Of a DNA stretch of 64,000 nucleotides, positions 33,441 through 45,388 are shown in pieces. How positions within the stretch are numbered: the stretch's first letter is position 1; each line of letters begins with the position of its first letter. Source of the DNA: Phaeobacter sp. B1627 (GTDB taxonomy: Bacteria; Pseudomonadota; Alphaproteobacteria; Rhodobacterales; Rhodobacteraceae); NCBI RefSeq assembly GCF_006265095.1, contig NZ_VCNK01000004.1, positions 248,001 to 312,000 of the forward strand, read 5' to 3'. Position numbers and translations under genes: made by a program. Below the pieces are notes generated by a model. That model had not been told where the DNA came from and made no database searches. It saw nothing but the letters and a program-made list of their open reading frames with translations.

Positions 33441-34833
33441 AACTGTGGATCGCACCGTCGCCGCAGGCAAGGGCGGCCTCGCGCACGGCTTCCGAGTAGG
33501 TCGGGTGGGCGTGGCAGGTCAGCGCCACATCCTCGGCGGAGGCGCCGAATTCCATCGCAACACAGAGTTCGTGAATCAGATCTCCCGCCGAGGGGCCGAT
33601 GATTGCTGCCCCGAGGATGCGGTCGGTTTCGGCATCGGTGATGATCTTCACAAAGCCTTCGCCCTGATGCACGGCCTTGGCGCGGCCATTGCCCATGAAG
33701 TTGAACTTGCCAACTTTCACCCTGCGCCCCTCGGCCTTCAGCGCGTCTTCGGTGGCGCCGACGGTGGCGACCTCGGGTGTGGTATAAACGACCCCGGGAA
33801 TGACGCCATAGTTCACGTGACCATGTTTGCCCGCAAGAACCTCGGCAACGGCCATGCCTTCATCCTCTGCCTTATGGGCGAGCATCGGGCCTTCGATCAC
33901 GTCGCCGATGGCATAGAGGCCATTGACGTTTGTGGCCCAATGGCCATCGGTGGCGATCTGGCCGCGATCGGTCAGCTTGACGCCGAGCGCATCCAGACCG
34001 AGGCCGTCGGCATAGGGTTTGCGGCCGGTTGCCACCAGCACCACATCTGCGTCGAGTTGGTTTTCGTCACCGCCGGATTTGAGCTGGTATTTGACCTTGC
34101 CCTTGGTTTTTGTGGTCTCGACGCCCTGCACGGCCGCCCCCATGATGAAGGTGAGACCCTGCTTTTCGAGGATCCGCTTGAAAGTCCGCTGAACATCCTT
34201 GTCCATGCCGGGGCAGACCGCATCCATATATTCCACCACGGTCACCTCGGCACCGAGGCGGGCGTAGACCGAGCCCAGCTCCAGTCCGATGACACCTGCG
34301 CCGATCACGACCATTTTTTTCGGCACTTTCGGCAGCTCAAGCGCGCCGGTACTGTCGACGACGATGCCTTTTTCGTTGTCGACCTCGACGCCGGGCAGGG
34401 CGGATGGCACGGATCCGGAGGCGATCACGATGTTCTTTGCCTCATGCGTGTCGTCCCCGACCTTGACCTTGCCGGCCTCTGGGATGGAGGCCCAGCCTTT
34501 CAGCCAGTCGACCTTGTTCTTTTTCATGAGGAATTCGACGCCGGAGGTGTTTTGTCCGATGACGTCGTCCTTGTAGGCCTTCATCTGGTCCCAATCGACG
34601 GAGGGGCTTTTGCCCTTGAGACCCATGCTCGCGAAGTTGTGTTCGGCTTCATGCAGCATGTGGGTCGCGTGCAACAGGGCCTTGGACGGGATGCAGCCGA
34701 CGTTGAGACAGGTGCCGCCGAGCGTTTCACGGCCCTCAACGATGGCGGTCTTCAGGCCCAGCTGTGCGCAGCGGATGGCGCAGACATATCCGCCGGGGCC
34801 TGCGCCGATGATGATGACGTCATAGGATGCCAT
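33439..34833 (-). CDS. lpdA: Dihydrolipoyl dehydrogenase (E3)
   Basis: A 464-residue flavoprotein that reoxidises dihydrolipoyl groups with NAD. The FAD-binding motif is [14 protein letters not shown], the redox disulfide C42/C47 is in [13 protein letters not shown], and the NAD loop is [13 protein letters not shown]. The C-terminal His-Glu pair lies in [11 protein letters not shown]. It is the last enzyme gene of the suc/odh operon, so it probably serves the 2-oxoglutarate dehydrogenase complex. Confidence 0.95.
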   Translation of the reverse strand: MASYDVIIIGAGPGGYVCAIRCAQLGLKTAIVEGRETLGGTCLNVGCIPSKALLHATHMLHEAEHNFASMGLKGKSPSVDWDQMKAYKDDVIGQNTSGVEFLMKKNKVDWLKGWASIPEAGKVKVGDDTHEAKNIVIASGSVPSALPGVEVDNEKGIVVDSTGALELPKVPKKMVVIGAGVIGLELGSVYARLGAEVTVVEYMDAVCPGMDKDVQRTFKRILEKQGLTFIMGAAVQGVETTKTKGKVKYQLKSGGDENQLDADVVLVATGRKPYADGLGLDALGVKLTDRGQIATDGHWATNVNGLYAIGDVIEGPMLAHKAEDEGMAVAEVLAGKHGHVNYGVIPGVVYTTPEVATVGATEDALKAEGRRVKVGKFNFMGNGRAKAVHQGEGFVKIITDAETDRILGAAIIGPSAGDLIHELCVAMEFGASAEDVALTCHAHPTYSEAVREAALACGDGAIHS

Positions 34834-34860
34834 AGGTCATGTGCTCCTTTTGGGGTTGAG

Positions 34861-34927
34861 CGGGGAAGGGGGCTCTGCCCCCGGCCCTGACAGGCCTCCC
34901 CCGAGGTATTGATGAAAAGATGAAAGA
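34861..34927. repeat. Roseobacter-type REP-like element between MAPEG gene and lpd
   Basis: GGGGGC-TCT-GCCCCC (6-bp stem) is followed by GGCC-CTGACA-GGCC and then CCCCCGAGGTATTGATGAAA and AGATGAAAG. I recognise this combination of a G/C hairpin followed by a GATGAAAG tail as a very common intergenic repeat in roseobacters. It separates lpd from the MAPEG gene in the operon and may modulate expression. Confidence 0.6.
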
Positions 34928-35338
34928 TCATGCGAGGCCTGCGATCAGCATGGTCGCAGTGGAGAGGTAGCCGACAGCCCAGATGAGGCTGCGCCAGGGC
35001 ACCCAGCCGAAGGCATAGGCCGGAATGTAGAGGACACGTGCGCCCAGATATGCAAAGGCGCAAATGCTGGTCAGAGTCGAGGATGCCTCGGCCAGGGTGA
35101 CGACCACGCAGGCGATGGAGAAGAGGATCAGCCCTTCGAAGTGGTTGTTCGTTGCCCGGTAGAGCCGCGCGGTGCGTTTGGAGACCTGATCCTGCAGATC
35201 GCCCCCCATCCGGTCGCGGTCGCGGGGCCCAAGGGTTTGGCCCGGTTTCAGCTCAAGGTTTGCATGCACCGCCATCAGGGCGATCTGAAACATCTGCAAA
35301 AGCGCGGCGAGGGTGAGGGCGGTGAGTTCGAGGGGCAT
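34928..35338 (-). CDS. MAPEG family membrane protein
   Basis: A 136-residue protein with four hydrophobic helices, of the MAPEG group (membrane-associated glutathione and eicosanoid metabolism). Conserved blocks include RTARLYRATNNHFEGLILF (the RAxxNxxE-like region) and YLGARVLYIPAYAFG. Bacterial members may be glutathione transferases, but the activity is unproven. It lies within the odhB-lpd segment, in the same orientation. Confidence 0.8.
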   Translation of the reverse strand: MPLELTALTLAALLQMFQIALMAVHANLELKPGQTLGPRDRDRMGGDLQDQVSKRTARLYRATNNHFEGLILFSIACVVVTLAEASSTLTSICAFAYLGARVLYIPAYAFGWVPWRSLIWAVGYLSTATMLIAGLA

Positions 35339-35345
35339 TGCGAGC

Positions 35346-35657
35346 TTATCCGTCAGTCAGGGAGGTTGAGCTTCGATCCCGCAGCCAAATCACGATGCTG
35401 CGAACGGCTGCACAGCGAGGGATGCCGACGCGCACCCAGCCGCGGATCAGGGCATCAAGACCAAACAGGTAGAGGGGGGATGACGCACCTGCATGGTTTT
35501 TATCCCGATTGCTGTCATGCCCGGCAGATATTGCCATTGTACAGAGAAGGGCCACCGGCGCCCCCAGGAGTATCAACCGAATAGGAACAGCGCGCGCTGC
35601 AGGGCGGTGGCCATCGGCCAGCCGCCCCATTGCCTCGATGCGGAACAGCGCGCGCAT
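35346..35657 (-). CDS. Possible small membrane protein between odhB and MAPEG gene
   Basis: An ORF of 103 codons that fills the gap between odhB and the MAPEG gene in the same orientation, starting 7 bp after the odhB stop with AGGGCG upstream. One hydrophobic segment (PIRLILLGAPVALLCTMAIS) is followed by a basic C-terminus. I do not recognise the family. Position and spacing support a gene; the composition, rich in Arg and Ala, is also compatible with a chance ORF. Confidence 0.35.
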   Translation of the reverse strand: MRALFRIEAMGRLADGHRPAARAVPIRLILLGAPVALLCTMAISAGHDSNRDKNHAGASSPLYLFGLDALIRGWVRVGIPRCAAVRSIVIWLRDRSSTSLTDG

Positions 35658-35664
35658 CGCCCTG

Positions 35665-37179
35665 TTACAGATCCATCAGCAGGCGGCGGGGGTCTTCCAG
35701 CGCTTCTTTGACGCGCACAAGAAAGGTCACGGCCCCTTTGCCGTCTACGATGCGGTGGTCATAGGAGAGCGCCAGATACATCATCGGGCGGATTTCCACC
35801 TTGCCGTTGATCGCCATCGGCCGGTCCTGGATCTTATGCATGCCGAGGATACCGGACTGCGGCGGGTTCAGGATCGGGGAGGACATCAGCGAGCCATATA
35901 CACCGCCGTTGGAGATGGTGAAGGTGCCGCCCTGCATTTCCGCCATCGACAGCTTGCCATCGCGGGCGCGGGCGCCTTTTTCGGCGATCGCCTTCTCGAT
36001 ATCGGCAAAGGACATCGCATCGGCATCACGGATCACCGGCACCACGAGGCCGGTGGGCGTGCCCGCCGCGATGCCCATGTGGACGAAGTTCTTGTAGACG
36101 ATGTCGGTGCCGTCAATTTCTGCGTTGACCTCAGGCACCTCGCGCAGGGCGTGGCAGCACGCCTTGGTGAAGAAGGACATGAAGCCGAGTTTGACTCCGT
36201 GCTTCTTCAGGAACAGATCTTTGTATTCATTGCGCAATGCCATCACCTCGGTCATGTCGACCTCGTTGTAGGTGGTGAGCATCGCAGCGGTGTTCTGGCT
36301 GTCTTTCAGGCGGCGCGCGATGGTCTGGCGCAGGCGGGTCATCTTCACCCGCTCTTCGCGTGCGGCGTCATCTGCGGCAACCGGCGCGCGGGTCGCAGCA
36401 GGAGCCGATGCGGCCGCGGGGGCCGATTTCGCAGCGGCCACAGCGGCGGCGACGTCTTCTTTCATGATCCGGCCGTCGCGACCTGATCCCTGAACATTGG
36501 CGGCGGAGAGCCCGGCCTCGGACATGGCCTTTTCCGCCGACGGCGCATTGGCGATGTCCTTGGATGCGGCGGCGGGGGCTGCGCTTGCAGCAGGCGCAGC
36601 AGCTGGGGCCGCCGCCCCCGAAGTCGCCGTCCCGGCGCCGTCACCGGAGATCACGCCGAGTTTGGCCGAGGCATTCACGGTCGCCCCCTCCTCGGCAGTG
36701 ATTTCTGCCAGAACGCCTGCCGCCGGGGCCGGGACCTCGACGGAGACCTTGTCGGTTTCCAGCTCACAGAGCATTTCGTCCTGAGCAACCGCGTCACCGA
36801 CCTTTTTGAACCAGGTGGAAACGGTGGCCTCTGTCACGCTTTCGCCGAGTGTCGGCACCATCACATCGACCGAACCGGTTTGGGCTGCGGCCGCCGGAGC
36901 GGTTTCTGCTGTCGGCTTGGCCTCGGGCGCTGCCGCCTCGCCGGCTGCGGAGATGTTGGCGAGCAGCGCATCAACGCCGACGGTATCGCCTTCGTTCGCG
37001 ACGATTTCGGCCAGGGTGCCGGCTGTCGGTGCGGGGACCTCGACCGTTACTTTATCTGTTTCCAGTTCGCAGAGCATCTCGTCTTGTGCCACGGCATCGC
37101 CGGGCTTTTTGAACCAGGTTGCGACCGTTGCTTCGGTCACGGATTCGCCCAGGGTGGGCACGCGCACTTCGGTGGTCAT
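35665..37179 (-). CDS. odhB: Dihydrolipoyllysine-residue succinyltransferase OdhB with two lipoyl domains
   Basis: The 504-residue E2 component of 2-oxoglutarate dehydrogenase, transferring succinyl groups to CoA. It has two nearly identical lipoyl domains (about 3-77 and 105-178) with lipoyl lysines K43 and K144, each in ETDKV. Ala/Pro-rich linkers, an E1/E3-binding domain near 208-246 and the catalytic domain follow, with [13 protein letters not shown] holding the active-site His. Most E2o proteins have one lipoyl domain, so the duplication is notable. It is cotranscribed with odhA. Confidence 0.95.
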   Translation of the reverse strand: MTTEVRVPTLGESVTEATVATWFKKPGDAVAQDEMLCELETDKVTVEVPAPTAGTLAEIVANEGDTVGVDALLANISAAGEAAAPEAKPTAETAPAAAAQTGSVDVMVPTLGESVTEATVSTWFKKVGDAVAQDEMLCELETDKVSVEVPAPAAGVLAEITAEEGATVNASAKLGVISGDGAGTATSGAAAPAAAPAASAAPAAASKDIANAPSAEKAMSEAGLSAANVQGSGRDGRIMKEDVAAAVAAAKSAPAAASAPAATRAPVAADDAAREERVKMTRLRQTIARRLKDSQNTAAMLTTYNEVDMTEVMALRNEYKDLFLKKHGVKLGFMSFFTKACCHALREVPEVNAEIDGTDIVYKNFVHMGIAAGTPTGLVVPVIRDADAMSFADIEKAIAEKGARARDGKLSMAEMQGGTFTISNGGVYGSLMSSPILNPPQSGILGMHKIQDRPMAINGKVEIRPMMYLALSYDHRIVDGKGAVTFLVRVKEALEDPRRLLMDL

Positions 37180-37193
37180 GATCTCAATCTTCC

Positions 37194-40145
37194 TCAGATG
37201 CTCAGCGCTTCATCAACGAGCGCCGCTTGTTGGGCTTTGTGTTGGCTGGCCAGACCCGTTGCGGGCGAGGCCGAGGTGGCGCGACCGACATAGGCCGGAC
37301 GAGTGTGCTTGGCTTTGATGCGGGTGAGAACCCATTCGATATTGGGTTCGATAAAGGTCCATGCGCCCTGGTTTTTAGGCTCTTCCTGACACCAGACCAT
37401 TTCGGCATCCTTGAACCGCTCGAGTTCCTTCACCAGGCTGATCGCGGGGAAGGGATAATATTGCTCGATCCGCATGATGTAGACATCGTCGATGCCACGG
37501 GCATCACGCTCTTCCAGCAGGTCGAAATAGACTTTGCCGGAACACAGAACCACGCGTTTGATCTTCTTGTCTGCGACCAGTTTGGTTGGCGAGGCGCCGA
37601 CCTCCGCATCGTCCCACAGAACCCGGTGGAAAGAGGAGCCGGTGGTGAATTCCTCAGCCTTGCTGACGGCCAGCTTGTGACGCAGCAGCGATTTTGGGGT
37701 CACGAGAATGAGCGGCTTGCGGAAGGTCCGGTGCAGCTGACGCCGCAGGATATGGAAGTAGTTCGCAGGCGTGGTGCAGTTCGCGACGATCCAGTTGTCC
37801 TGACCGCACATCTGCAGGAACCGCTCAAGCCGGGCGGAGGAATGCTCCGGGCCCTGACCCTCAAACCCATGCGGCAACAGGCAGACGAGGCCCGACATCC
37901 GCAACCATTTCGATTCGCCGGATGAGATGAACTGGTCGAACATGATCTGCGCGCCGTTGGCAAAGTCACCAAACTGCGCCTCCCAAAGCGTCAGCGCATT
38001 GGGCTCTGCAAGCGAGTAGCCATATTCAAAACCCAGCACCGCATATTCGGACAGTGCCGAGTCGATCGCCTCGTAATTGGCCTGACCGCTGCGGATGTGG
38101 TTGAGCGGGTAGTAGCGCTCTTCTGTTTCCTGGTTCACGATGCCGGAATGGCGCTGCGAGAAGGTGCCGCGGGTGGAATCCTGACCGGACAGACGCACGG
38201 GGTAGCCTTCGGTCAGAAGCGACCCGAAGGCCAGCGCCTCGCCGGTCGCCCAGTCAAAGCCCTTGCCGGTTTCGAACATCTTCTTGCGCGCATCAAGGAA
38301 GCGGCCAATGGTCTTGTGGACCGGGTAGCCGTCCGGCAGCACCGTCAGACCCCGCCCGACCTCGGCCAGCGTTTCGGGCTTGATCGCGGTTTCGCCGCGC
38401 TGATAATCCTCGTTCTGCTTGTCGAGGTGAGACCAGCGCCCGTCCAGCCAATCGGCCTTGTTCGGCTTGAAGTTCTTGCCGGCTTCGAACTCTTCGTTCA
38501 GATGCGCCTGAAACGCCGCTTTCATATCCTCGATTTCGCCCTCGGGGATCAGACCGTCCTTGACCAGCCGTTCCGTATACAGCGACAGGGTCGTCTTGTG
38601 ACCCTTGATCTTTTTGTACATCAGCGGGTTGGTGAACATCGGTTCGTCACCTTCGTTGTGACCAAACCGGCGATAGCAGAAGATGTCGAGCACCACATCC
38701 TTGTGGAACTTCTGACGGAATTCGGTCGCGACCTTGGCCGCGTGCACGACCGCCTCCGGGTCGTCACCATTGACGTGAAAGATCGGCGCCTCAACCACCA
38801 GCGCGTTGTCGGTGGGATAGGGGGAGGAGCGCGAGAAATGCGGCGCCGTGGTGAACCCGATCTGGTTGTTCACGACGATATGCATTGTGCCGCCCGCCCT
38901 GTGGCCACGTACGCCGGACAAGGCAAAGCATTCGGCCACCACACCCTGACCGGCGAAAGCCGCATCGCCATGCAGCAGGATCGGCAACACGGTCATGCGA
39001 TCCGCATCGTTCATCTGGTCCTGTTTGGCACGCACCTTGCCGAGAACGACGGGGTTCACCGCCTCTAGATGCGAGGGGTTGGCAGTCAGGGACAGGTGCA
39101 CCTTGTTGCCGTCGAATTCGCGGTCAGATGACGCACCGAGATGGTATTTCACGTCGCCGGATCCGTCCACGTCGTCCGGTTTGAAGCTGCCGCCCTGGAA
39201 TTCGTTGAAAATCGCCCGGTAGGGTTTCTGCATCACGTTGGCGAGCACCGACAGCCGGCCCCGGTGGGGCATGCCGATGACGATATCCTTGATGCCAAGG
39301 TTGCCGCCGCGCTTGATGATCTGTTCCATGGCGGGGATCAGGCTTTCGCCACCGTCCAGACCAAATCGCTTGGTCCCCATGTATTTGACGTGCAGAAACT
39401 TCTCAAAACCCTCGGCTTCCACCATCTTGTTGAGGATCGCCTTGCGGCCCTCGCGGGTGAAACGGATTTCCTTGTCGTAGCCTTCGATCCGCTCCTTCAG
39501 CCAGGCGGACTGTTCCGGATCGGAGATATGCATGTACTGCAGCGCAAAGGTGCCGCAGTAGGTGCGTTTGACGATATCGACGATCTGGCGCATGGAGGCC
39601 ACCTGCAGGCCCAGCACATTGTCGATAAAGATCGGCCGGTCCATGTCGGCGTCGGTAAAGCCGTAGGTCTTCGGGTTCAGTTCCGGATGCGAGGCGGCGG
39701 CCCGCATGCCCAGCGGGTCGAGATCGGCCGCCAGGTGCCCGCGAATCCGGTAGGCCCGGATCAGCATCAGGGCCCGGATCGAATCCAGAACCGCCCGCTG
39801 GATCTGCTCATCGGAGACGGCGACCCCTTTTTCGGCGGCTTTGGCCTGGATTTTCTTGCCCGCAGCCTTGGTTTCCACCGGAGCTGGCCACTCGCCGGTC
39901 AGCGCCCCCGTCAGGTCGTCATCCGGTGCAGGGGGCCAGTCGGCACGTGCCCAGGACGGCCCCGCAGCCTCTTTCTTGACGTCGAGCTCAGCATCACCCA
40001 TGGCGCGAAAGAACTCGGCCCAGGCCGCATCCACGGCGTTCGGGTCATTGGCGTATTGGGCATAAAGCTGCTCCAGATACTCCGCGTTGTGCCCCTGCAT
40101 GAAAGAGGACGCGTGGAAGATATCGTTGGGGCTTTGTTCGGTCAT
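37194..40145 (-). CDS. odhA: 2-oxoglutarate dehydrogenase E1 component
   Basis: A 983-residue ThDP enzyme that decarboxylates 2-oxoglutarate and succinylates the lipoyl group of OdhB. The N-terminal [20 protein letters not shown] region, [28 protein letters not shown] (thiamine site) and [15 protein letters not shown] are all characteristic. ATG 40145 gives family length; the frame continues upstream without homology. The gap to odhB is 14 bp. The usual synonym is sucA. Confidence 0.96.
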   Translation of the reverse strand: MTEQSPNDIFHASSFMQGHNAEYLEQLYAQYANDPNAVDAAWAEFFRAMGDAELDVKKEAAGPSWARADWPPAPDDDLTGALTGEWPAPVETKAAGKKIQAKAAEKGVAVSDEQIQRAVLDSIRALMLIRAYRIRGHLAADLDPLGMRAAASHPELNPKTYGFTDADMDRPIFIDNVLGLQVASMRQIVDIVKRTYCGTFALQYMHISDPEQSAWLKERIEGYDKEIRFTREGRKAILNKMVEAEGFEKFLHVKYMGTKRFGLDGGESLIPAMEQIIKRGGNLGIKDIVIGMPHRGRLSVLANVMQKPYRAIFNEFQGGSFKPDDVDGSGDVKYHLGASSDREFDGNKVHLSLTANPSHLEAVNPVVLGKVRAKQDQMNDADRMTVLPILLHGDAAFAGQGVVAECFALSGVRGHRAGGTMHIVVNNQIGFTTAPHFSRSSPYPTDNALVVEAPIFHVNGDDPEAVVHAAKVATEFRQKFHKDVVLDIFCYRRFGHNEGDEPMFTNPLMYKKIKGHKTTLSLYTERLVKDGLIPEGEIEDMKAAFQAHLNEEFEAGKNFKPNKADWLDGRWSHLDKQNEDYQRGETAIKPETLAEVGRGLTVLPDGYPVHKTIGRFLDARKKMFETGKGFDWATGEALAFGSLLTEGYPVRLSGQDSTRGTFSQRHSGIVNQETEERYYPLNHIRSGQANYEAIDSALSEYAVLGFEYGYSLAEPNALTLWEAQFGDFANGAQIMFDQFISSGESKWLRMSGLVCLLPHGFEGQGPEHSSARLERFLQMCGQDNWIVANCTTPANYFHILRRQLHRTFRKPLILVTPKSLLRHKLAVSKAEEFTTGSSFHRVLWDDAEVGASPTKLVADKKIKRVVLCSGKVYFDLLEERDARGIDDVYIMRIEQYYPFPAISLVKELERFKDAEMVWCQEEPKNQGAWTFIEPNIEWVLTRIKAKHTRPAYVGRATSASPATGLASQHKAQQAALVDEALSI

Positions 40146-40374
40146 GGGGTTGCCTCTTGTGCGTTTGGACCGTAAGCGATCAGGCCCTTGGTCGGGGACT
40201 GAAAGCCCGAAAAAGGGCGAAATATTCCGTCTCAGTATCGTGGCGGATCTTGCGGCGAAGGCGGCCATTTGGCCGCATCGGCGACAGGATCCCAGTGCAG
40301 GCAAGGGGCGGACGTCAAACGCCCACCCCAGAACAGGCTTGCGAACCCGGGTTTATTTCGGGACCGCAGGCGCA

Positions 40375-41262
40375 TCAGCCTTGTGCGATCGCTTTCTGCA
40401 CCGCTTCGCCGAGCGTGGCGGGGCTGTCGGCGACGACAATGCCTGCGGACTTCATCGCTTCGATCTTGTCCTCGGCACCGCCTTTGCCACCGGCGACAAT
40501 CGCGCCCGCATGGCCCATGCGGCGGCCCGGAGGTGCCGTGCGGCCGGCAATGAAGCCTGCTGTCGGCTTCCAGCGGCCCTTTTTCTTCTGCTCTGCCATG
40601 AATTCCGCCGCTTCTTCCTCGGCAGAGCCACCGATCTCGCCGATCATGATGATCGACTGGGTCTCGGGATCGTCAAGGAACATGTCCAGCACGTCGATGT
40701 GCTCGGTGCCCTTGATCGGGTCGCCGCCGATACCCACAGCAGAGGACTGGCCGAGGCCGATGTCGGAGGTCTGTTTCACCGCCTCATAGGTCAGGGTGCC
40801 GGAGCGCGACACAACGCCGACCGAGCCACGCTTGTGGATGTGGCCGGGCATGATGCCGATCTTGCAGGCATCCGGGGTGATCACGCCGGGGCAGTTCGGG
40901 CCAATGAGGCGCGATTTGGAGCCCTCGAGTGCCCGTTTCACCTTCATCATGTCCAGAACCGGAATGCCTTCGGTGATGCAGACAATGAGTTCCATCTCGG
41001 CGTCGATCGCCTCAAGGATGGAATCGGCTGCAAACGGCGGCGGCACGTAGATCACGGATGCATTGGCCTCGGTCACGTGCTTGGCTTCATGCACGGAGTT
41101 GAAGACCGGCAGGCCGAGATGGTCCTGACCGCCTTTGCCCGGAGTGACGCCGCCGACCATCTTGGTGCCATAGGCGATGGCCTGCTCGGAGTGGAAGGTG
41201 CCCTGCGAGCCGGTGAAGCCCTGACAGATGACTTTGGTGTTTTCGTCGATAAGGACTGCCAT
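40375..41262 (-). CDS. sucD: Succinyl-CoA synthetase alpha subunit SucD
   Basis: A 295-residue ADP-forming succinyl-CoA ligase subunit that binds CoA and carries the phosphohistidine. Typical blocks are [29 protein letters not shown], and [11 protein letters not shown] with the active His. With SucC it makes ATP or GTP from succinyl-CoA. It lies in the order sucC, small membrane protein, sucD, odhA; the odhA start is 229 bp further on, a gap that may hold an internal promoter. Confidence 0.96.
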   Translation of the reverse strand: MAVLIDENTKVICQGFTGSQGTFHSEQAIAYGTKMVGGVTPGKGGQDHLGLPVFNSVHEAKHVTEANASVIYVPPPFAADSILEAIDAEMELIVCITEGIPVLDMMKVKRALEGSKSRLIGPNCPGVITPDACKIGIMPGHIHKRGSVGVVSRSGTLTYEAVKQTSDIGLGQSSAVGIGGDPIKGTEHIDVLDMFLDDPETQSIIMIGEIGGSAEEEAAEFMAEQKKKGRWKPTAGFIAGRTAPPGRRMGHAGAIVAGGKGGAEDKIEAMKSAGIVVADSPATLGEAVQKAIAQG

Positions 41263-41274
41263 TGGGGAAGTCTC

Positions 41275-41553
41275 CTACAAAAAATTGACTGCGCTGGCTG
41301 CATGCCAACAAGTGAAGCAAAAGGCGGCAAGGGTGGCAAAACGAAGACCCAAAACTTGAACCATCAGCATTTGCGGATGTTGTTTGAAACCTTCAAAGTC
41401 ACCCCAGCCGTATTCGTCAGCAATATCTCGTTGTCCCTTGAGCAAGCTGCTTTCGCCGCGTGTCTTCCTCATGGCTTCTGCACCGAGCAGAATAAGCCCC
41501 ATGAACACGAATACGGCAAAGCCGACGCTTGCTATGGCAACGTGATTGACCAA
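41275..41553 (-). CDS. Small membrane protein between sucC and sucD
   Basis: A 92-residue protein whose start lies 1 bp after the sucC stop and whose end lies 12 bp before the sucD start, so it is tightly embedded in the operon. There are two hydrophobic helices ([20 protein letters not shown] and [18 protein letters not shown]) with a charged middle ([19 protein letters not shown]). I know no function. The placement suggests a gene carried along with succinyl-CoA synthetase, possibly a membrane tether, but that is speculation. Confidence 0.7.
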   Translation of the reverse strand: MVNHVAIASVGFAVFVFMGLILLGAEAMRKTRGESSLLKGQRDIADEYGWGDFEGFKQHPQMLMVQVLGLRFATLAAFCFTCWHAASAVNFL

Positions 41554-41554
41554 C

Positions 41555-42748
41555 TCAGCCCTTGACCGCTTTCACGATCTTCTCGGCACCATCGGACAGG
41601 TCATCCGCCGCGATCACGTTCAGGCCGGAAGATGCGATGATCTCTTTGCCCTTCTCGACGTTGGTACCCTCAAGGCGCACCACCAGCGGAACCTGTAGGC
41701 CGACTTCTTTCACAGCGGCGATCACGCCCTCGGCGATGACGTCGCAGCGCATGATGCCGCCGAAGATGTTCACGAGGATGCCTTTGACGTTCGGATCAGA
41801 GGTGATGATCTTGAAGGCCTCGGTCACTTTCTCTTTGGTGGCGCCGCCGCCGACGTCGAGGAAGTTCGCAGGCTCCGCACCGTAGAGTTTGATGATGTCC
41901 ATGGTGGCCATCGCCAGACCCGCGCCGTTCACCATGCAGCCGATCTCACCGTCGAGCGCGATGTAGTTCAGGTCATACTTGGAGGCTTCCAGCTCTTTGG
42001 GGTCTTCCTCGGTGGTGTCGCGCAGCTCGGCGATGTCGGCGTGGCGATAGATTGCGTTGCCGTCAAAACCGACCTTGGCATCCAGCACCTTGAGATCACC
42101 GCTGTCGGAGACGATCAGCGGGTTGATCTCCAGCATCTCCATGTCCTTGTCCATGAAGGCCTGATAGAGCTGACCCATCAATTTGACGCATTGTTTGATC
42201 TGTGCGCCCTTGAGGCCGAGGGTGAAGGCGATCCGGCGGCCGTGATAGGCCTGATATCCGGTGGCGGGATCAACCGAGAAAGACAGGATCTTTTCCGGGG
42301 TCGCGGCGGCAACTTCCTCGATGTCCATGCCACCTTCGGTGGAGCAGACGAACGACACGCGCGAGGTCACGCGATCCACCAGCAGTGCGAGGTAGAGTTC
42401 GGTTTCGATGCCGGAGCCCGCTTCGATGTAGATGCGGTTGACTTGTTTTCCCGCAGGGCCGGTCTGGTGCGTTACCAGAGTGCGCCCGAGCATCTTTTTC
42501 GCTTCTTCTGACGCTTCTTCAACCGATTTGGTCAGGCGCACGCCGCCTTTTTCACCGGCATCGGCCTCCTTGAAGGAGCCCTTGCCGCGACCGCCTGCAT
42601 GGATCTGGGCTTTGACAACCCAGAGCGGGCCGTCCAGCTCGCCTGCAGCGGTTTTTGCCTCGTCGGCTTTTAGTACGACCCGCCCATCGGAAACCGGCGC
42701 GCCGTAGCTGCGGAGGAGGGCCTTGGCCTGATATTCGTGGATGTTCAT
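41555..42748 (-). CDS. sucC: Succinyl-CoA synthetase beta subunit SucC
   Basis: A 397-residue ATP-grasp subunit that binds nucleotide and succinate. It begins [19 protein letters not shown], and shows the conserved [16 protein letters not shown] and [12 protein letters not shown] with [14 protein letters not shown]. It heads the sucC-sucD-odhA-odhB-lpd operon. Upstream lies the paired TGTGATCACA element. The ribosome binding site is weak (GGGACAG). Confidence 0.96.
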   Translation of the reverse strand: MNIHEYQAKALLRSYGAPVSDGRVVLKADEAKTAAGELDGPLWVVKAQIHAGGRGKGSFKEADAGEKGGVRLTKSVEEASEEAKKMLGRTLVTHQTGPAGKQVNRIYIEAGSGIETELYLALLVDRVTSRVSFVCSTEGGMDIEEVAAATPEKILSFSVDPATGYQAYHGRRIAFTLGLKGAQIKQCVKLMGQLYQAFMDKDMEMLEINPLIVSDSGDLKVLDAKVGFDGNAIYRHADIAELRDTTEEDPKELEASKYDLNYIALDGEIGCMVNGAGLAMATMDIIKLYGAEPANFLDVGGGATKEKVTEAFKIITSDPNVKGILVNIFGGIMRCDVIAEGVIAAVKEVGLQVPLVVRLEGTNVEKGKEIIASSGLNVIAADDLSDGAEKIVKAVKG

Positions 42749-42856
42749 CTGAAACTGTCCCGTCTGGCTACACTTGTCCCTTGTTAGTACGCCTTCTTCA
42801 AACAGGAGGTTAAAGGGTTTTTTGCTGGACTGGCGCTAAATGATGAAGATTTTCTG

Positions 42857-42895
42857 GATATGTGATCACACGCTCCGACAGTGTGATCACATATC
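42857..42895. promoter_or_regulatory. Paired TGTGATCACA operator upstream of sucC
   Basis: GATATGTGATCACA and TGTGATCACATATC form a perfect 14-bp inverted repeat around 11 bp. Each arm contains the 10-bp palindrome TGTGATCACA (42861-42870 and 42882-42891), with centres 21 bp apart, two turns of the helix. The nearer box is 112 bp from the sucC start codon. The same pair with the same spacing occurs upstream of sdhC. Confidence 0.8.
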
Positions 42896-42979
42896 GCATA
42901 GCTGCCCAAATTCGATTCGAATCCACGGCCTCTGATCGCTAAAATCATCCATAATTGATCGTCAAGGGATTTTGCGAAT

Positions 42980-43225
42980 TCACTCGGCGGGGGACGACAG
43001 CGAGGTTGGCCTCTGTGAGATATTCTGATCCGTTGCAGGGGGCAGGGGCGCGGTTTTGCTGAGGCCTGATTGTGCGCACCGCCGCAGACCGTACCAGGTG
43101 ACCCGCACTGAGGCGCCTTTCGACCGGGTGACATGGAGCGCTCCACCACCCAACAGCAACACGACTACGGCAAAGCAAATCAGCAAACAGGCCCACAGGG
43201 GGGCAGAAGACAGGAAGTCTGTCAT
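42980..43225 (-). CDS. Small single-span membrane protein
   Basis: An 81-residue protein starting at ATG 43225 after GGAGGATGCC. One strong hydrophobic helix (PLWACLLICFAVVVLLLGGG) is followed by a basic soluble tail. It sits upstream of the sucC control region in the same orientation, so its transcript would run through the paired operator. I do not recognise the family. Confidence 0.5.
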   Translation of the reverse strand: MTDFLSSAPLWACLLICFAVVVLLLGGGALHVTRSKGASVRVTWYGLRRCAQSGLSKTAPLPPATDQNISQRPTSLSSPAE

Positions 43226-43537
43226 GGCATCCTCCGGTAACGACAAGATTTGATTGATTTTGCGACGGTAGACCCGTGCTTTTTACCGAGAGGTGCCCAT
43301 TCTGTCCGGCGTCGCCCCTCTAGAAGGAAATTCCCCTCTCAAACCAACGATATTCGATTCTGGTAGGGCGTTTGTGACGATCATGTAAGAGATTTATGAC
43401 GCCGCGCTTGGCATGGCGGTCGCGCGTGGCGCTTCTGTTTGCGCAGAAGCCCAACGATGCCAACTAGAATGATGCCGAATAGAAAAAAGCGCCCTCTTGA
43501 GGGCGCTTTTTGTGTCCTGCTTCTCGCGGGAAAGGGG
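43226..43537. other. Intergenic region between small membrane protein and mdh
   Basis: This 312-bp gap holds the mdh terminator (43483-43512) and a perfect 7-bp hairpin GCTTCTG/CAGAAGC at 43431-43450. A 23-codon ORF from 43396 to 43467 is present but has little support. The promoter of the small membrane protein gene must lie here; I could not place it. Confidence 0.45.
43483..43512 (-). terminator. Strong rho-independent terminator after mdh
   Basis: AGCGCCCT and AGGGCGCT pair around a 4-nt loop (43488-43507), flanked by A-runs on one side and T-runs on the other, so it works in both directions. It begins 26 bp beyond the mdh stop. Confidence 0.92.
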
Positions 43538-45064
<1,527 letters not shown>

Positions 45065-45388
45065 TCAGGCGTCGGTGTCCATGGCGGGAAGCGCTTCGGC
45101 CAGGATCTCGTAGGACTGACCAGAGGCGACCAGACAGGTCATGCCATTTGCCGTGGTGACGGTGATGGTCCAGGATCCCGTTTCACCCGAGGCAAAGGTC
45201 TCCATTACCATGCCTTGCTGGCCCATACCGATACTCTGGCGGCTCTCGCCATATTTCTCGGCGAGCCGTTTGATCACAAGCTCTCTCGGGGCACAGTTTT
45301 GCCCCTGGGCTTGACTCTGGGCCGCGGCGGTTTGTGCGGAAACTGCCAGTGCAAGGCCCGCGAACAATGTAAAAAGCGTCTTTTTCAT
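45065..45388 (-). CDS. Small exported protein of unknown function
   Basis: A 107-residue protein with a clear signal peptide (MKKTLFTLFAGLALAVSAQT, cleavage after AAA). The mature part of about 85 residues contains CAPRELVIKRLAEKYGESRQ, two cysteines that could pair, and a beta-rich segment ending in MTCLVASGQSYEIL. ATG 45388 follows AAAGGGG. The pattern is common in Rhodobacteraceae secreted proteins; no function is known. Divergent from mcl2. Confidence 0.7.
   Translation of the reverse strand: MKKTLFTLFAGLALAVSAQTAAAQSQAQGQNCAPRELVIKRLAEKYGESRQSIGMGQQGMVMETFASGETGSWTITVTTANGMTCLVASGQSYEILAEALPAMDTDA

Noticed and set aside
42861-42891. CRP/FNR-type binding site reading of the TGTGATCACA boxes
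   Set aside because: CRP needs TGTGA and TCACA separated by six bases and FNR needs TTGAT-N4-ATCAA; here the half-sites abut, so neither model fits.
42900-42935. GATTCGAATCC-like sequence resembling a tRNA T-loop
   Set aside because: The flanking bases do not pair into a T-stem on either strand and no acceptor or anticodon arm fits nearby.
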